A stretch of DNA of 64,000 nt, taken from a bacterium. GTDB lineage: Bacteria; Verrucomicrobiota; Verrucomicrobiia; Limisphaerales; RI-55. Below are positions 53,102 through 61,266 of this stretch, one piece after another. Below the pieces are notes generated by a model, which did no database searches, was not told the DNA's origin, and was given only the letters and a program-made list of their open reading frames with translations. The DNA is taken from NCBI GenBank assembly GCA_016124235.1, contig WGOC01000019.1:1-64000 (forward strand), read 5' to 3'. The position numbers and the translations under genes are program-made. Every line of letters begins with the position of its first letter. Position 1 is the stretch's first letter.

Positions 53102-53115
53102 GGGCAGCGCTGCCC
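53102..53115. repeat. 14-base perfect palindrome GGGCAGCGCTGCCC
   Basis: GGGCAGC directly joined to GCTGCCC, just upstream of the signal peptidase start. No T tract follows, so it is not a terminator. It may be a dispersed palindrome or a protein-binding site. Confidence 0.4.
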
Positions 53116-53168
53116 CATACGAGTACAGTTCCCGCATGAGAGCGCGTGTTACCGGAGACGCTTGTTGT

Positions 53169-53726
53169 ATGTCGCGAACCGAAGACACCTCGCCTAAAAA
53201 GGCCACCTCTACTTGGAGGAACCGTCTGACTTTGACCAAGGAAACGCGCCAGGGTCACATTCTCGTCTGTGTCGCCCTTTGGTCGGCCATCAGTTTTCTT
53301 CTTTTTAGTCGGTATATATTGGCGACCGTCATCGTTGAAGGCGCCAGCATGGAGCCCACATTCCACACAGGTGACCGCTGTCTCCTGAATCGCGTTTCGC
53401 CTTTGCTTGGTTCGGTCAACCGAGGGGATATCGTGGTTTTGCGCGATCGCGGCGACGATGATTTTGCAATTAAGCGCGTGGTTGGATTGCCCAACGACGA
53501 TGTCGAAATCGAAAATGGTAAAGTATTCATCAACGGCAAGCCATTGCCCGAGAAATACCTTTCACCTCTTACCCAGACGTGGACTCCGACACCCAAGGGC
53601 AAATGCGACTACAAACTAGGACCGAACTCTTACTTCGTTCTCGGAGATAATCGGGAGATTAGCGAAGACAGTCGCTACTACGGCCCCATCTCCAACGACG
53701 CACTGCTTGGCGTCGTGATCCATTAG
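53169..53726 (+). CDS. lepB: Signal peptidase I
   Basis: Leader peptidase cleaves signal peptides at the outer face of the inner membrane. The 185-residue form from ATG 53169 has one membrane helix (ILVCVALWSAISFLLFSRYI), the Ser box VEGASMEPTFHTGD, the Lys box DFAIKRVVGLPNDDV and box E VLGDNREISEDSRYYGPI. Only one membrane helix is present, as in many short SipS-type enzymes. ATG 53136 would add eleven residues. It is divergent from coaC and followed by a terminator. The many exported proteins in the window would depend on such an enzyme. Confidence 0.9.
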   Translation: MSRTEDTSPKKATSTWRNRLTLTKETRQGHILVCVALWSAISFLLFSRYILATVIVEGASMEPTFHTGDRCLLNRVSPLLGSVNRGDIVVLRDRGDDDFAIKRVVGLPNDDVEIENGKVFINGKPLPEKYLSPLTQTWTPTPKGKCDYKLGPNSYFVLGDNREISEDSRYYGPISNDALLGVVIH

Positions 53727-53757
53727 GATCAAAAACCACTTCATCCAATCCCTTTCT

Positions 53758-53788
53758 TTCGCCAGCCCGCAAGGCTGGCGAATTTCTT
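53758..53788 (+). terminator. Intrinsic terminator of the signal peptidase gene
   Basis: TTCGCCAGCC (53758-53767) pairs perfectly with GGCTGGCGAA (53773-53782), then TTTCTT. Ten-base stem, five-base loop. Confidence 0.75.
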
Positions 53789-53810
53789 GCGTAGAGAGCG
53801 CTTTAATCAT

Positions 53811-53826
53811 TCGGCAATTGTGCCGA
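53811..53826. promoter_or_regulatory. Inverted repeat upstream of the HDOD operon
   Basis: TCGGCA-ATTG-TGCCGA has perfect six-base arms. A second perfect palindrome, TGATGATCATCA, lies at 53862-53873, twenty bases before ATG 53893. Either may be an operator for the tandem HDOD genes. Confidence 0.35.
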
Positions 53827-53892
53827 TAAATGGATGCGGCGTGTCGCTTGGTTGTTTTCCATGATGATCATCACGACGGCCGTTTCAAACCG

Positions 53893-55101
53893 ATGAAACG
53901 TATTCTCTTTGTTGATGACGAGCCACTGCTTCTGGAAGTGGTCGAAGCACGCTTTGCCGATCGAGCCTCCGCTTGGGAAATGGACTTCGCCGAGAGCGGC
54001 GACGTCGCACTTGGCCACATGTTTCGCAAACGTTACGACGTCATCGTCGCCGACATGCGGATGCCCGAAATGGATGGCATCGAATTGCTGACCCTCGTCA
54101 TGCAGCGTCATCCGAACACCACGCGCATCATGCTTTCCGGTCAGGCCGATCGTGAAAAAGCGCTTCGCCTGGTCGGGACCGCCCATCAGTATATTTCCAA
54201 GCCGTGCGATTTGGCCGAACTCGAGAACGCGGTGGATCAAGCGTTGGCTCAGCGGGACATCCTAACGAATGAGTCGCTCAAGAAACTCGTCTCACAACTT
54301 CAATCGCTGCCGTCGATCCCCTCGCTTTATCTCCAATTGGTGGAAGAATTGCAGCAGGACGATCCTTCACTGGAACGTATTGCCGGGATCATTTCCCACG
54401 ATCTCGGCATGTGCAGCAAAATGTTGCAGCTCGTCAACTCGGCCTTTTTCGGACTCCCGCGCAAGATTTCAAATCCCGAGGAAGCGGTCGGCTACCTGGG
54501 TGTGGAAACGGTCAAGGCACTCGTCCTCTACCTGCACATCTTCTCACTCTACGAGCGCACAAAGGTGAACGGCTTTTCCTTCGAACGGCTCTGGAACCAC
54601 TGTTGGTCGGTTGGGGTAATTGCCCGCAAAATAGCGCAAATGGAAGGCCTGCCCGCATCCGAATCCGACCCGTTGTTCATCGCCGGCCTGATGCACGACG
54701 TGGGCAAATTGGTTTTGGCCACCGGCGTCCCGACCAGCTACCAGCTCGCCATTGATCGTGCCGAACAAGACCGACTTCACATGCACGAGGCCGAATCATC
54801 CGTGTTTGGCACTGGCCACGCCGAAGTCGGATCCTATCTGCTCGGTCTTTGGGGTTTGCCGAATTCAATATGTGAAGGTGTGGGGTGGCATCATTACCCA
54901 AGTGCGCATGATGCCGAAGGGCTCAACTCGGCAAACGTCATTCATGTCGCCGATTGGATCGATCACCAGCTCGCGCCAGGTGAGGATAAACGCGAATCTT
55001 CACTACTGGACGAGCCACATCTCGACCGCATCGGCCTGCTGACCAAAGCACGTGAATGGCACGACGCCATTTCCAAACAACCGGTTGAAGCCAGCAATTG
55101 A
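53893..55101 (+). CDS. Response regulator with HDOD output domain, first of two
   Basis: ATG 53893 gives 402 residues: a canonical receiver (ILFVDDEPLLLEVVEARF, VIVADMRMPEMDGIEL with the phospho-Asp, IMLSGQAD, YISKPCDLAEL), then an HDOD domain (LPSIPSLYLQLVEELQQDDP, CSKMLQLVNSAFFGLPRKI, EEAVGYLGVETVKALVL) and an HD-like end (LFIAGLMHDVGKLVLATGVP). HDOD proteins integrate signals into cyclic-di-GMP, motility or stress control, usually without nuclease activity. The frame is open upstream, but this ATG aligns with receiver starts. The next gene, its paralogue, starts 23 bases after the stop. Confidence 0.92.
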   Translation: MKRILFVDDEPLLLEVVEARFADRASAWEMDFAESGDVALGHMFRKRYDVIVADMRMPEMDGIELLTLVMQRHPNTTRIMLSGQADREKALRLVGTAHQYISKPCDLAELENAVDQALAQRDILTNESLKKLVSQLQSLPSIPSLYLQLVEELQQDDPSLERIAGIISHDLGMCSKMLQLVNSAFFGLPRKISNPEEAVGYLGVETVKALVLYLHIFSLYERTKVNGFSFERLWNHCWSVGVIARKIAQMEGLPASESDPLFIAGLMHDVGKLVLATGVPTSYQLAIDRAEQDRLHMHEAESSVFGTGHAEVGSYLLGLWGLPNSICEGVGWHHYPSAHDAEGLNSANVIHVADWIDHQLAPGEDKRESSLLDEPHLDRIGLLTKAREWHDAISKQPVEASN

Positions 55102-55124
55102 TCAACGGCAGGCCCGCTGAGCCG

Positions 55125-56306
55125 ATGACAAAACGCCACATCCTGTTGGTCAGCGTTGACGCGGACGAAAGCTCCGAACTGGCCGCACAGCTCGACTGCG
55201 GCAATTCAACATGGCACACCACTTTTGCCGGCGACGAATCGGCGGCCGTCGGCACGCTGCTGCAAACGAACATCGACGCACTCATCGCAGACGGTTCGCT
55301 ACCCGGTGCCTCGCAGGAATCGCTGCTTAAACGAGCTTCGGAATTGCGCCCGGCAACCTTCCGTCTTTCACTTTCGGGCAACTACGATCACGGCATCATG
55401 TTGCGCACGATGGGCTTTGCGCATCAAAATCTTTGGAAGCCCTGCCCCGCCAGTGAAATTCAGTCCACCATCGCCCGCGCATTCGCCCTTCGCGAAACGC
55501 TGCAAAATGACCGGTTGCGGCTGCTCATCGCCCAGATCAATACGCTGCCAAGTCTCCCACGTTTGTATCTCGATTTTCTCGACGAAATCCGCAAGCCCAG
55601 CCCGTCAACGGCCCGTTTGAGCGACATCATTCGTCAGGATTTGAGCCTCTGCTCAAAACTGCTGCAGCTCGTCAACTCGGCGTTCTTCGGCTTGCCGCAC
55701 AAGATTGATAATCCCGAAGAAGCACTCCTCTACCTCGGCCTCGAAAATGTCCGGGCGCTGGTGCTATCAATCCAAGTGTTCAGTCTTTTTGATCAGGTGA
55801 AAGTCGCGCAGTTCTCATTGGATGCACTCTGGGACCACAGCTGGGCGGTGGGAAGTCTCGCCCGATGCATCGCCCATTTCGAAAAGCGTCCGACGGAGGA
55901 AATCGAAACCGCGTTTACCGCCGGTCTGTTGCACGACCTCGGTAAACTGGTTTTGGTCAACGGCATTCCGCGAAGTTGGCAGCAGGCTTTGGAATCCAGC
56001 AAAAAAGACAAATTACCGTTGTGGCAGGCTGAACGAGATCACCTCGGGGCCACGCACGCTGAAACGGGGGCGGCGCTGCTGGCGATGTGGGGGCTTTCCG
56101 ACCAGATCGTCGAAGCGGTGGCGTTTCATCACGAGCCGGAGCAAAGTGGGAGCACCAGCTTTTGTGCATTGACGGCCGTTCACGCAGCCAACGTATTGCT
56201 TGAAGGACCAACCTCGGCAAAACCGACCGCCTATCTGGAATCCGTTGGCTTCGATGAAAAGAGGATTTCCGCGTGGCGCCAGCTGGCCGCGGACTTACCG
56301 GACTGA
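55125..56306 (+). CDS. Response regulator with HDOD output domain, second of two, divergent receiver
   Basis: From ATG 55125, 393 residues with the same architecture as its upstream neighbour: HDOD part LPSLPRLYLDFLDEIRKPSP, CSKLLQLVNSAFFGLPHKID and FTAGLLHDLGKLVLVNGIP. The receiver has drifted: the acidic pocket reads LLVSVDADES rather than LFVDDE, and the phospho-site segment is ALIADGSLPGAS; the Lys in LWKPCP stays. It may be phosphorylated weakly or not at all. A gene duplication in place is the likely origin. Its 3' end overlaps the convergent RNase HIII gene by 12 bases. Confidence 0.9.
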   Translation: MTKRHILLVSVDADESSELAAQLDCGNSTWHTTFAGDESAAVGTLLQTNIDALIADGSLPGASQESLLKRASELRPATFRLSLSGNYDHGIMLRTMGFAHQNLWKPCPASEIQSTIARAFALRETLQNDRLRLLIAQINTLPSLPRLYLDFLDEIRKPSPSTARLSDIIRQDLSLCSKLLQLVNSAFFGLPHKIDNPEEALLYLGLENVRALVLSIQVFSLFDQVKVAQFSLDALWDHSWAVGSLARCIAHFEKRPTEEIETAFTAGLLHDLGKLVLVNGIPRSWQQALESSKKDKLPLWQAERDHLGATHAETGAALLAMWGLSDQIVEAVAFHHEPEQSGSTSFCALTAVHAANVLLEGPTSAKPTAYLESVGFDEKRISAWRQLAADLPD

Positions 56307-57269
56307 CGACGACCGCCACTCGGTCTTTGGCGGCTCCGGCAATCCCTGTGCTCGATACGCGGTGCGGAAGTGTATTTTTGCCACCTGGCCGAGTTTGTCC
56401 GCACCTTGGGTTTTCACGAATTCACGGGCCACCTCATCCACTTTTGCCGACGCGCCTTTGGGAAAGGTGAGGCCAAATTGCCGACCCAGCTTTTCCAGCC
56501 GACTCACAAACTCGTGCCGCGCCAGAATCGATGCGGCCGCCACCGCAAGGTCGGCTTCGGCTTTGTGTCGTTGCACCAGCTCAATCTCCCGGCCGAGAGC
56601 CATCAACGCACCGGCGACCGTCTTTTTGTCGCGGGCAAATTGATCGCTGATCGCCTTCTCGGGCAGCGGGTTCATCCGATCTCGTTGGTTCATCAAATTC
56701 TCAATCACACGCGCATGCCCCCACGCGAGGACGCGATTAACGCTGCCCATTTTGGCGTAAAGGCGGTTGTACGCCTCGTTTCCAATGGGCACCACGGAGG
56801 TCACGCAACCGGGCGTGTTGCGAATCAACTCCGCCAGCTGGGCGATCCGTTTGTCGGACGTTATGTTTTTGGAATCCTTGATTCCCGCTTCCTGCCAGCC
56901 ACGCACGATCGTTTCGTTGACGTAGACGCCGGCGATGCAAAGCGGGCCGAAAAAATCACCTTTGCCACTTTCGTCCACGCCAAGTCGGGGAATCAGCAAA
57001 TCGGGATTCAATACCGTTTCATAGCCGATTGTGGCCTGACCGAGGATTTCTGGTTCCAGGATGAACTCGACAAACTCTTGTGTGCCCTTGCCTTGGACGA
57101 CCAGCTTCTGACTCTCGTAATAGACGACATTGGTCTTCTCCTTCCGGGCCGCAAACCGCGCGTACGGCACTTCGTGAAACTCCCAACCTCTATCCTCCAA
57201 CAGACGCTGAAGCTTTCGCCCCAGATCAACATCCAGTTTGCCGGTGTACGAAGTCAGTGGTTGCGCCAT
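56295..57269 (-). CDS. rnhC: Ribonuclease HIII
   Basis: RNase HIII removes RNA from RNA/DNA hybrids. The 324-residue protein has the N-terminal TBP-like DUF3378 domain (YTGKLDVDLGRKLQRLLEDR, FHEVPYARFAARKEKTNVVY), then the type 2 RNase H core with LGVDESGKGDFFGPLCIAG, IKDSKNITSDKRI, and HKAEADLAVAAASILARHEF. The Asp-Glu pair of DESGKG and later acidic residues are in place. Length is normal for RnhC (about 300-315), well beyond RnhB. Its start is 61 bases from the stop of the next minus-strand gene, so cotranscription is possible but not clear. Confidence 0.93.
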   Translation of the reverse strand: MAQPLTSYTGKLDVDLGRKLQRLLEDRGWEFHEVPYARFAARKEKTNVVYYESQKLVVQGKGTQEFVEFILEPEILGQATIGYETVLNPDLLIPRLGVDESGKGDFFGPLCIAGVYVNETIVRGWQEAGIKDSKNITSDKRIAQLAELIRNTPGCVTSVVPIGNEAYNRLYAKMGSVNRVLAWGHARVIENLMNQRDRMNPLPEKAISDQFARDKKTVAGALMALGREIELVQRHKAEADLAVAAASILARHEFVSRLEKLGRQFGLTFPKGASAKVDEVAREFVKTQGADKLGQVAKIHFRTAYRAQGLPEPPKTEWRSSSVR

Positions 57270-57330
57270 CGGAGGGCGACGCTACCAACACCGACCCTCA
57301 CGGGCAATCACGACACGGAAAAAACGCGAT

Positions 57331-57822
57331 CTACCCGTCAAACAGTGAACGACCGGCGACTCGTCGGAATGCAGGATGATTGGTCAGACTGCCCGGCACC
57401 CGCGAATCGATTGGGGGATGATTTTCTTCGTGGCGCACGCAGCCGGCCAGCCATTCGCGGCAGGTGAGACGCGCAGCGGCTTCGAGCAACTTTGCCACCG
57501 GCGGCAATTTTCTTCCGCCATCAGGCCCCTGCAGAAAAAGACCACAGAAGATCGAGTCCGGTTTGTGATGCTGACAAATCAACGACCCCAACCAACGCGC
57601 GACGGTTCCGGGCAGCGTCAACTGGCAGGCCGTTGCCACAATCACGACGTCGGATTGCGCCGCGACTTCGGCCGCCTCGCGCGAATAATGTGGATCGGCC
57701 AGATGCTGGAAATGGGTCCACACGGGGCGCACGTCCAGGTCGGATCGGAGGGAAGCACTCAACTGATCACACAGAATCGCGGAGGCGGACAGCATCACCT
57801 CGGAATCATAAAACACCTTCAT
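57331..57822 (-). CDS. Hypothetical protein with flavodoxin-like alternation
   Basis: From ATG 57822, 163 residues. The sequence alternates strands and helices: MKVFYDSEVMLSASAILCDQ, then DLDVRPVWTHFQHL, AAQSDVVIVATACQLTLPGT, VARWLGSLICQHHKPDSIFC and CREWLAGCVRHEE. The SDVVIVAT stretch resembles the middle strand of a Rossmann-like fold, but no nucleotide loop is present. Similar short proteins beginning with a KVFYD-like strand are frequent orphans in Verrucomicrobia. ATG 57885 is an alternative start with 21 extra residues. Function unknown. Confidence 0.6.
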   Translation of the reverse strand: MKVFYDSEVMLSASAILCDQLSASLRSDLDVRPVWTHFQHLADPHYSREAAEVAAQSDVVIVATACQLTLPGTVARWLGSLICQHHKPDSIFCGLFLQGPDGGRKLPPVAKLLEAAARLTCREWLAGCVRHEENHPPIDSRVPGSLTNHPAFRRVAGRSLFDG

Positions 57823-58043
57823 CTGCAAATCCCCCGTTGCAGTGCCCAACGCAGTCGTGTTGCAGGAATAACTGACCGGGCTCATGGAGCGATTACGGTT
57901 CAACAGATCAAGAACCGCTACCCCGAAACTCGTCACGAATCCACCGAAGTTGTGCGACGAAATTTGCCACTCCAAAGCCAAGCATGGATTGGTGGATTTC
58001 CCGCTTTGCGTTTGGCGTCCCGCCATTCACATTTCGACAACAA

Positions 58044-58472
58044 ATGAGTTTCCCCGGTGCGATCTTTGAAACCGAACTGGCGGTGCGGCCGGACGATCTG
58101 GACTTGTTCCAGCACGTTCACAGCACGCGATACCTCGACTACGTCCTCGCGGCGCGTTTTGATCAAATGAAACGCTGCTACGGAATGTCGATGGAAGAAT
58201 TCATGACCCAGGGGCTGGGCTGGGTGGTTCGGCGCTCGTTCATCGAATACAAGCGACCGCTGAAAATGGGCGAGTGCATGGTAGTACGCACGCGCATCGA
58301 CGATTTTTTCAAGGACGGGGTAAAGGTGTGGTTCGAGATTCTGCGCCTGCCGGATCGCAAACAAAGTTGCCTCGGCTGGTGCGACTATACCCTCGTCTCC
58401 CTGGCAACCGGTCGGGCAATCACTTTGCCGGCAGAAGTCACGGCGAAATACTCGATACATGCCGAAAGCTGA
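58044..58472 (+). CDS. Hot-dog fold acyl-CoA thioesterase (4HBT family)
   Basis: ATG 58044 gives 142 residues of the 4-hydroxybenzoyl-CoA thioesterase family. The N-terminal LAVRPDDLDLFQHVHSTRYL, followed by DYVLAARFDQMKR, is the hot-dog helix with its active-site region, and VVRRSFIEYKRPLKMGE and VKVWFEILRLPDR are the sheet. The family hydrolyses acyl-CoA in the cytoplasm. A second, YbgC-type member is encoded at 59193 on the other strand, and the two differ clearly in sequence. It is transcribed alone on the plus strand between minus-strand genes. Substrate unknown. Confidence 0.85.
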   Translation: MSFPGAIFETELAVRPDDLDLFQHVHSTRYLDYVLAARFDQMKRCYGMSMEEFMTQGLGWVVRRSFIEYKRPLKMGECMVVRTRIDDFFKDGVKVWFEILRLPDRKQSCLGWCDYTLVSLATGRAITLPAEVTAKYSIHAES

Positions 58473-58508
58473 GCAGGTTGCCGGTACCGAATCAATTGAT
58501 AGCCCTCG

Positions 58509-58898
58509 TCAATGGGCTTCGCGCAAGAGGCTCTCCGGCAAGGCAATCAATTCGATCCTCGTGCCGTCCGGCCGCCAGATGATTCGCCCGTCTGGCGCCA
58601 ACCGAACGACGATTCCATGTTTCGAACTTCGAAGTGTTTTCACCCGATCACCTGGGGCAAAGGAGGCTGCCTCGCAAAGACTTTCCACGATCGCCACCAT
58701 CGCTTCACGGTCGAGCACACCCGCGATGTAATGGGCCACCGCACTCGCCACTTCGCGGCGGCGTCCAGTGGGCAGGTCCGCAAACAAAGCACCAGCCATC
58801 TGACGGCCGATGTCCGCAAACGTGTTGCCGTTGAAAAAAAGAAACGGGGCGCGACGGTGAAAGCTCCGCAGAAAATCGAGCAACTCCCCGAGACTCAG
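58509..58898 (-). CDS. Hypothetical protein with probable CTG start
   Basis: Best read as 129 residues beginning at CTG 58898 as SLGELLDFLRSFHRRAPFLF, with later FFNGNTFADIGRQMAGALFA and ASAVAHYIAGVLDREAM, ending DGTRIELIALPESLLREAH. The end includes a small beta domain (GDRVKTLRSSKHGIVVRLAP). No ATG stands at a sensible place; an ATG-started version reaching 59138 would translate the upstream gene in a second frame. CTG overlaps the stop of that gene as CTGA, which suggests coupled initiation. A frameshift fusing both genes is the other option. Unknown function. Confidence 0.55.
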   Translation of the reverse strand: MSLGELLDFLRSFHRRAPFLFFNGNTFADIGRQMAGALFADLPTGRRREVASAVAHYIAGVLDREAMVAIVESLCEAASFAPGDRVKTLRSSKHGIVVRLAPDGRIIWRPDGTRIELIALPESLLREAH

Positions 58899-59131
58899 TT
58901 CCTGGTTTTGCGTGACTTCCCAGTCGTGCCGGCACGCCGCTTGAGTCTCTGTATTAAGGCCGTGTTTCGCGCTTCCTCTTTCGCACGCTCCTCGATTGAG
59001 GCTGATGACAAGCTCCCAACTCCGGTTTTTGAGAAAAGCGGCTCGGACTTGTAGCGGTGATTGTTCGCGAGCACTTCCTCGCGGATGTCCTCCGCCGTCA
59101 GTTTTTCCAGCAGGTCCAGTCGCAGCTTCAT
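58895..59131 (-). CDS. Small helical hypothetical protein
   Basis: ATG 59131 gives 78 residues, basic and mostly helical (MKLRLDLLEKLTAEDIREEV, then ASIEERAKEEARNTALIQRL and a lysine/arginine end KSRKTRN). An in-frame TTG at 59167 would add twelve residues. There is no signal or membrane segment. It is 61 bases after the YbgC-type gene and overlaps the next gene by four bases, so it belongs to the glycosyltransferase operon. No family is recognised. Confidence 0.6.
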   Translation of the reverse strand: MKLRLDLLEKLTAEDIREEVLANNHRYKSEPLFSKTGVGSLSSASIEERAKEEARNTALIQRLKRRAGTTGKSRKTRN

Positions 59132-59192
59132 CAGCCATAAAATGCTCGCCAAAACGGGATTTCGCAAGTCCCGGTTCCGCTTCGTTTCCCGG

Positions 59193-59645
59193 TTAGCCGC
59201 GCGCCAGCGGCGGTTCGGGCTCCATTATTTCAATCTTGTCCGCGATGTCTTTCGGGATCGGCACGGCGGCCATCCTTCCGTCGGTTCCCTTCGTCACACA
59301 CACGACAACGAGCTTACCCCGGGCGACTTCCATGGTCCGTTCGCCAGCCAATTTGTAAAAAAGGATCTGGTGAGTCAGCGCCTTGTCCTTCTTCTCGATC
59401 ACCCGCAGCCGGATCTCGATCTCATCCTCGAATCGAAGCGGCTTTGAGTAATCGCACGATGCGTGAACGCGCGGAAATCCAATCGGCGGATTATGTTGAT
59501 CGTGGACAACCGAAAAGCCCAGCGAGCGATAAAAGGCGTGCTCGACCGTCTCCATGTAGCGGAAGAAATTGGAAAAATGAACAATGCCAGCCATGTCAGT
59601 CTCGGAGAACTCGATGCGGCGGCGGACGGAGAATTCGCTGGGCAT
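59193..59645 (-). CDS. YbgC-type acyl-CoA thioesterase
   Basis: This 150-residue hot-dog protein has the YbgC signature IEFSETDMAGIVHFSNFFRY, with the catalytic Asp in ETDMAG, followed by METVEHAFYRSLGFSV and VHASCDYSKPLRFEDEIEIR. YbgC-type enzymes hydrolyse short- or long-chain acyl-CoA and are often linked to envelope genes. The gene starts six bases after the glycosyltransferase stop, so the two are cotranscribed. It keeps the normal Asp-Tyr-containing active site better than the paralogue at 58044. Confidence 0.87.
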   Translation of the reverse strand: MPSEFSVRRRIEFSETDMAGIVHFSNFFRYMETVEHAFYRSLGFSVVHDQHNPPIGFPRVHASCDYSKPLRFEDEIEIRLRVIEKKDKALTHQILFYKLAGERTMEVARGKLVVVCVTKGTDGRMAAVPIPKDIADKIEIMEPEPPLARG

Positions 59646-59651
59646 GACGAC

Positions 59652-61013
59652 TCAGGCGTTGGCGGTTTGTTCGGGAAGTGTGTCTTCCACCGGCGGCGTT
59701 TCGGCTGCCTGACGGGCCGCCCGCCAGGATTCGGCGGCCTCCTCGTACACGGCAACCATGCGCTCGGCCATCAGTTCGATGCTGAACATATTATGCGTAC
59801 TTTCGCGAACGCGTTCGCCGTATTCGCGAGCGGTGTTCGGGTCGCGCAAGAACGGCATGATGGCATCCGCCAGCGCCTCGGGGTTTCCCTCGGCAAGCAC
59901 GCCGCCACCGATTGTTTCGAAAATCTCCGGAAACGCCGCGACGTTTGGCTGCACCGCGGGAATACCCGCAGCAAGCGCTTCAATCAGATACAACCCAAAA
60001 GATTCGCCGTACATCGCGGGCGTGCAAAAGACCGTGAGTTGCCGGAAAAACGCAAGTTTGTCGCCGCGCGACAAGTTGGGATAGAACTCCACATCCTTCA
60101 GGCATTTCGCCTTCCGCATCTTGTTTTTCAAATCATCAACAAACGGTTCGTCGCCCGGACCGCAACCGCCACCGATACGGAGTTTGAAATGCGGCACCCG
60201 ATCGCGCCGCTTGAGCTCAATGTAGGTATCCACCAAAAGTCCCAGACCTTTTTCTTCGCACATCCGCGCAAAGTAACCGAGCGACGGCGGATGAGGTGCG
60301 ACCGCAGCCTGCATGTAGCCGTCGAGATTGATGCCGTTGTGCACGATGCGCATCCGGTCCGCTCCGACATCCAAATAACGCATCATCTCTGCCGCGTAAT
60401 ACTGGCTGGGCGCGACGAACAAATCGACTTCGCGCGCGCGATGGACGAGGTGCTGCCAGCAACGCTCGCGGAATTGCTCCGGCAACGAATTCACAAACCA
60501 ATCCTCACCCTGCAGCGTCACCACCACCGGTACGTCCAGTTCCAATCGAATCTTTCGGACCATGCCCATCATCAACGCATTGGACAGCACCACAACGTCC
60601 GGCTTTTCTTCCTGGGTGCGCAGGAAGGCGATCAGGTCATCAAGTTCCCGCGCCTGGTTACCCAGCTCCCCTTCCAACATTGAAAGCGTCAGGTCACCGA
60701 CTTCCGCCGGCTGGGTTTTTACCGCGCGTTTGGAGAGAAACTTCAACAATCGCGGCGAACCGGCGAGTTTGTGCAGCCAATTGGGCCCCTTGCGAAACAG
60801 TTTGTACTTTTGGTCCAGATAGACCTGAATGCCGTTGTAAAACGTCGGCGTTCCCTCGCTTTGGTCGGGCTCGTCCAGCGTCATCGGAAGATAAAGCGGC
60901 ACCATCAACACTTGATGGTCGAGCTTGCGCAGCGCGGTCACCAAGGCGTTGTCGCGAAAGCAGCCGCCGCAAAACATGCCGCCGGCGCCGGGTGTGATCT
61001 GAACGATGTTCAC
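59652..61013 (-). CDS. Glycosyltransferase family 4
   Basis: The 453-residue GT4 enzyme begins with NIVQITPGAGGMFCGGCFRD, then DNALVTALRKLDHQVLMVPL, the typical N-terminal acceptor loop. The C-terminal Rossmann half has LGYFARMCEEKGLGLLVDTY, MYGESFGLYLIEALAAGIPA with the E-x7-E motif that binds the nucleotide sugar, and EIFETIGGGVLAEGNP. It likely adds a sugar to a lipid or surface glycan at the inner membrane. It heads a four-gene minus-strand operon with a YbgC thioesterase and two small genes. Donor and acceptor are not known. Confidence 0.9.
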   Translation of the reverse strand: MNIVQITPGAGGMFCGGCFRDNALVTALRKLDHQVLMVPLYLPMTLDEPDQSEGTPTFYNGIQVYLDQKYKLFRKGPNWLHKLAGSPRLLKFLSKRAVKTQPAEVGDLTLSMLEGELGNQARELDDLIAFLRTQEEKPDVVVLSNALMMGMVRKIRLELDVPVVVTLQGEDWFVNSLPEQFRERCWQHLVHRAREVDLFVAPSQYYAAEMMRYLDVGADRMRIVHNGINLDGYMQAAVAPHPPSLGYFARMCEEKGLGLLVDTYIELKRRDRVPHFKLRIGGGCGPGDEPFVDDLKNKMRKAKCLKDVEFYPNLSRGDKLAFFRQLTVFCTPAMYGESFGLYLIEALAAGIPAVQPNVAAFPEIFETIGGGVLAEGNPEALADAIMPFLRDPNTAREYGERVRESTHNMFSIELMAERMVAVYEEAAESWRAARQAAETPPVEDTLPEQTANA

Positions 61014-61266
61014 TGAGCTGCAGCAACTAGAACGCGATTACCAGTGAAACGCAATCCCGCAGGCGGTTTTGGACCAACCCGAAAGACGCTTTCTTGATCG
61101 TCAGCCAGATTCCGGCAACAAATTCAAACCACCGATGAAACGCAGATCGGAAATTAGCCCCCAAAAAAGCCCGTAGCAGCGAACGTAAGTCCACTAACTG
61201 ATAACTCGATCATCTATTCCTATCCGTTAACCCGCGTGAAATTGAGTCACGCAGCTTCCGATTTCT

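Noticed and set aside
56370-57467. 365-codon plus-strand frame opposite rnhC
   Set aside because: RNase HIII on the other strand has all catalytic motifs; the plus frame does not resemble any protein.
59463-60683. 406-codon plus-strand frame opposite the glycosyltransferase gene
   Set aside because: Arg/His-rich shadow of a well-supported GT4 gene; no start signal and no domain.
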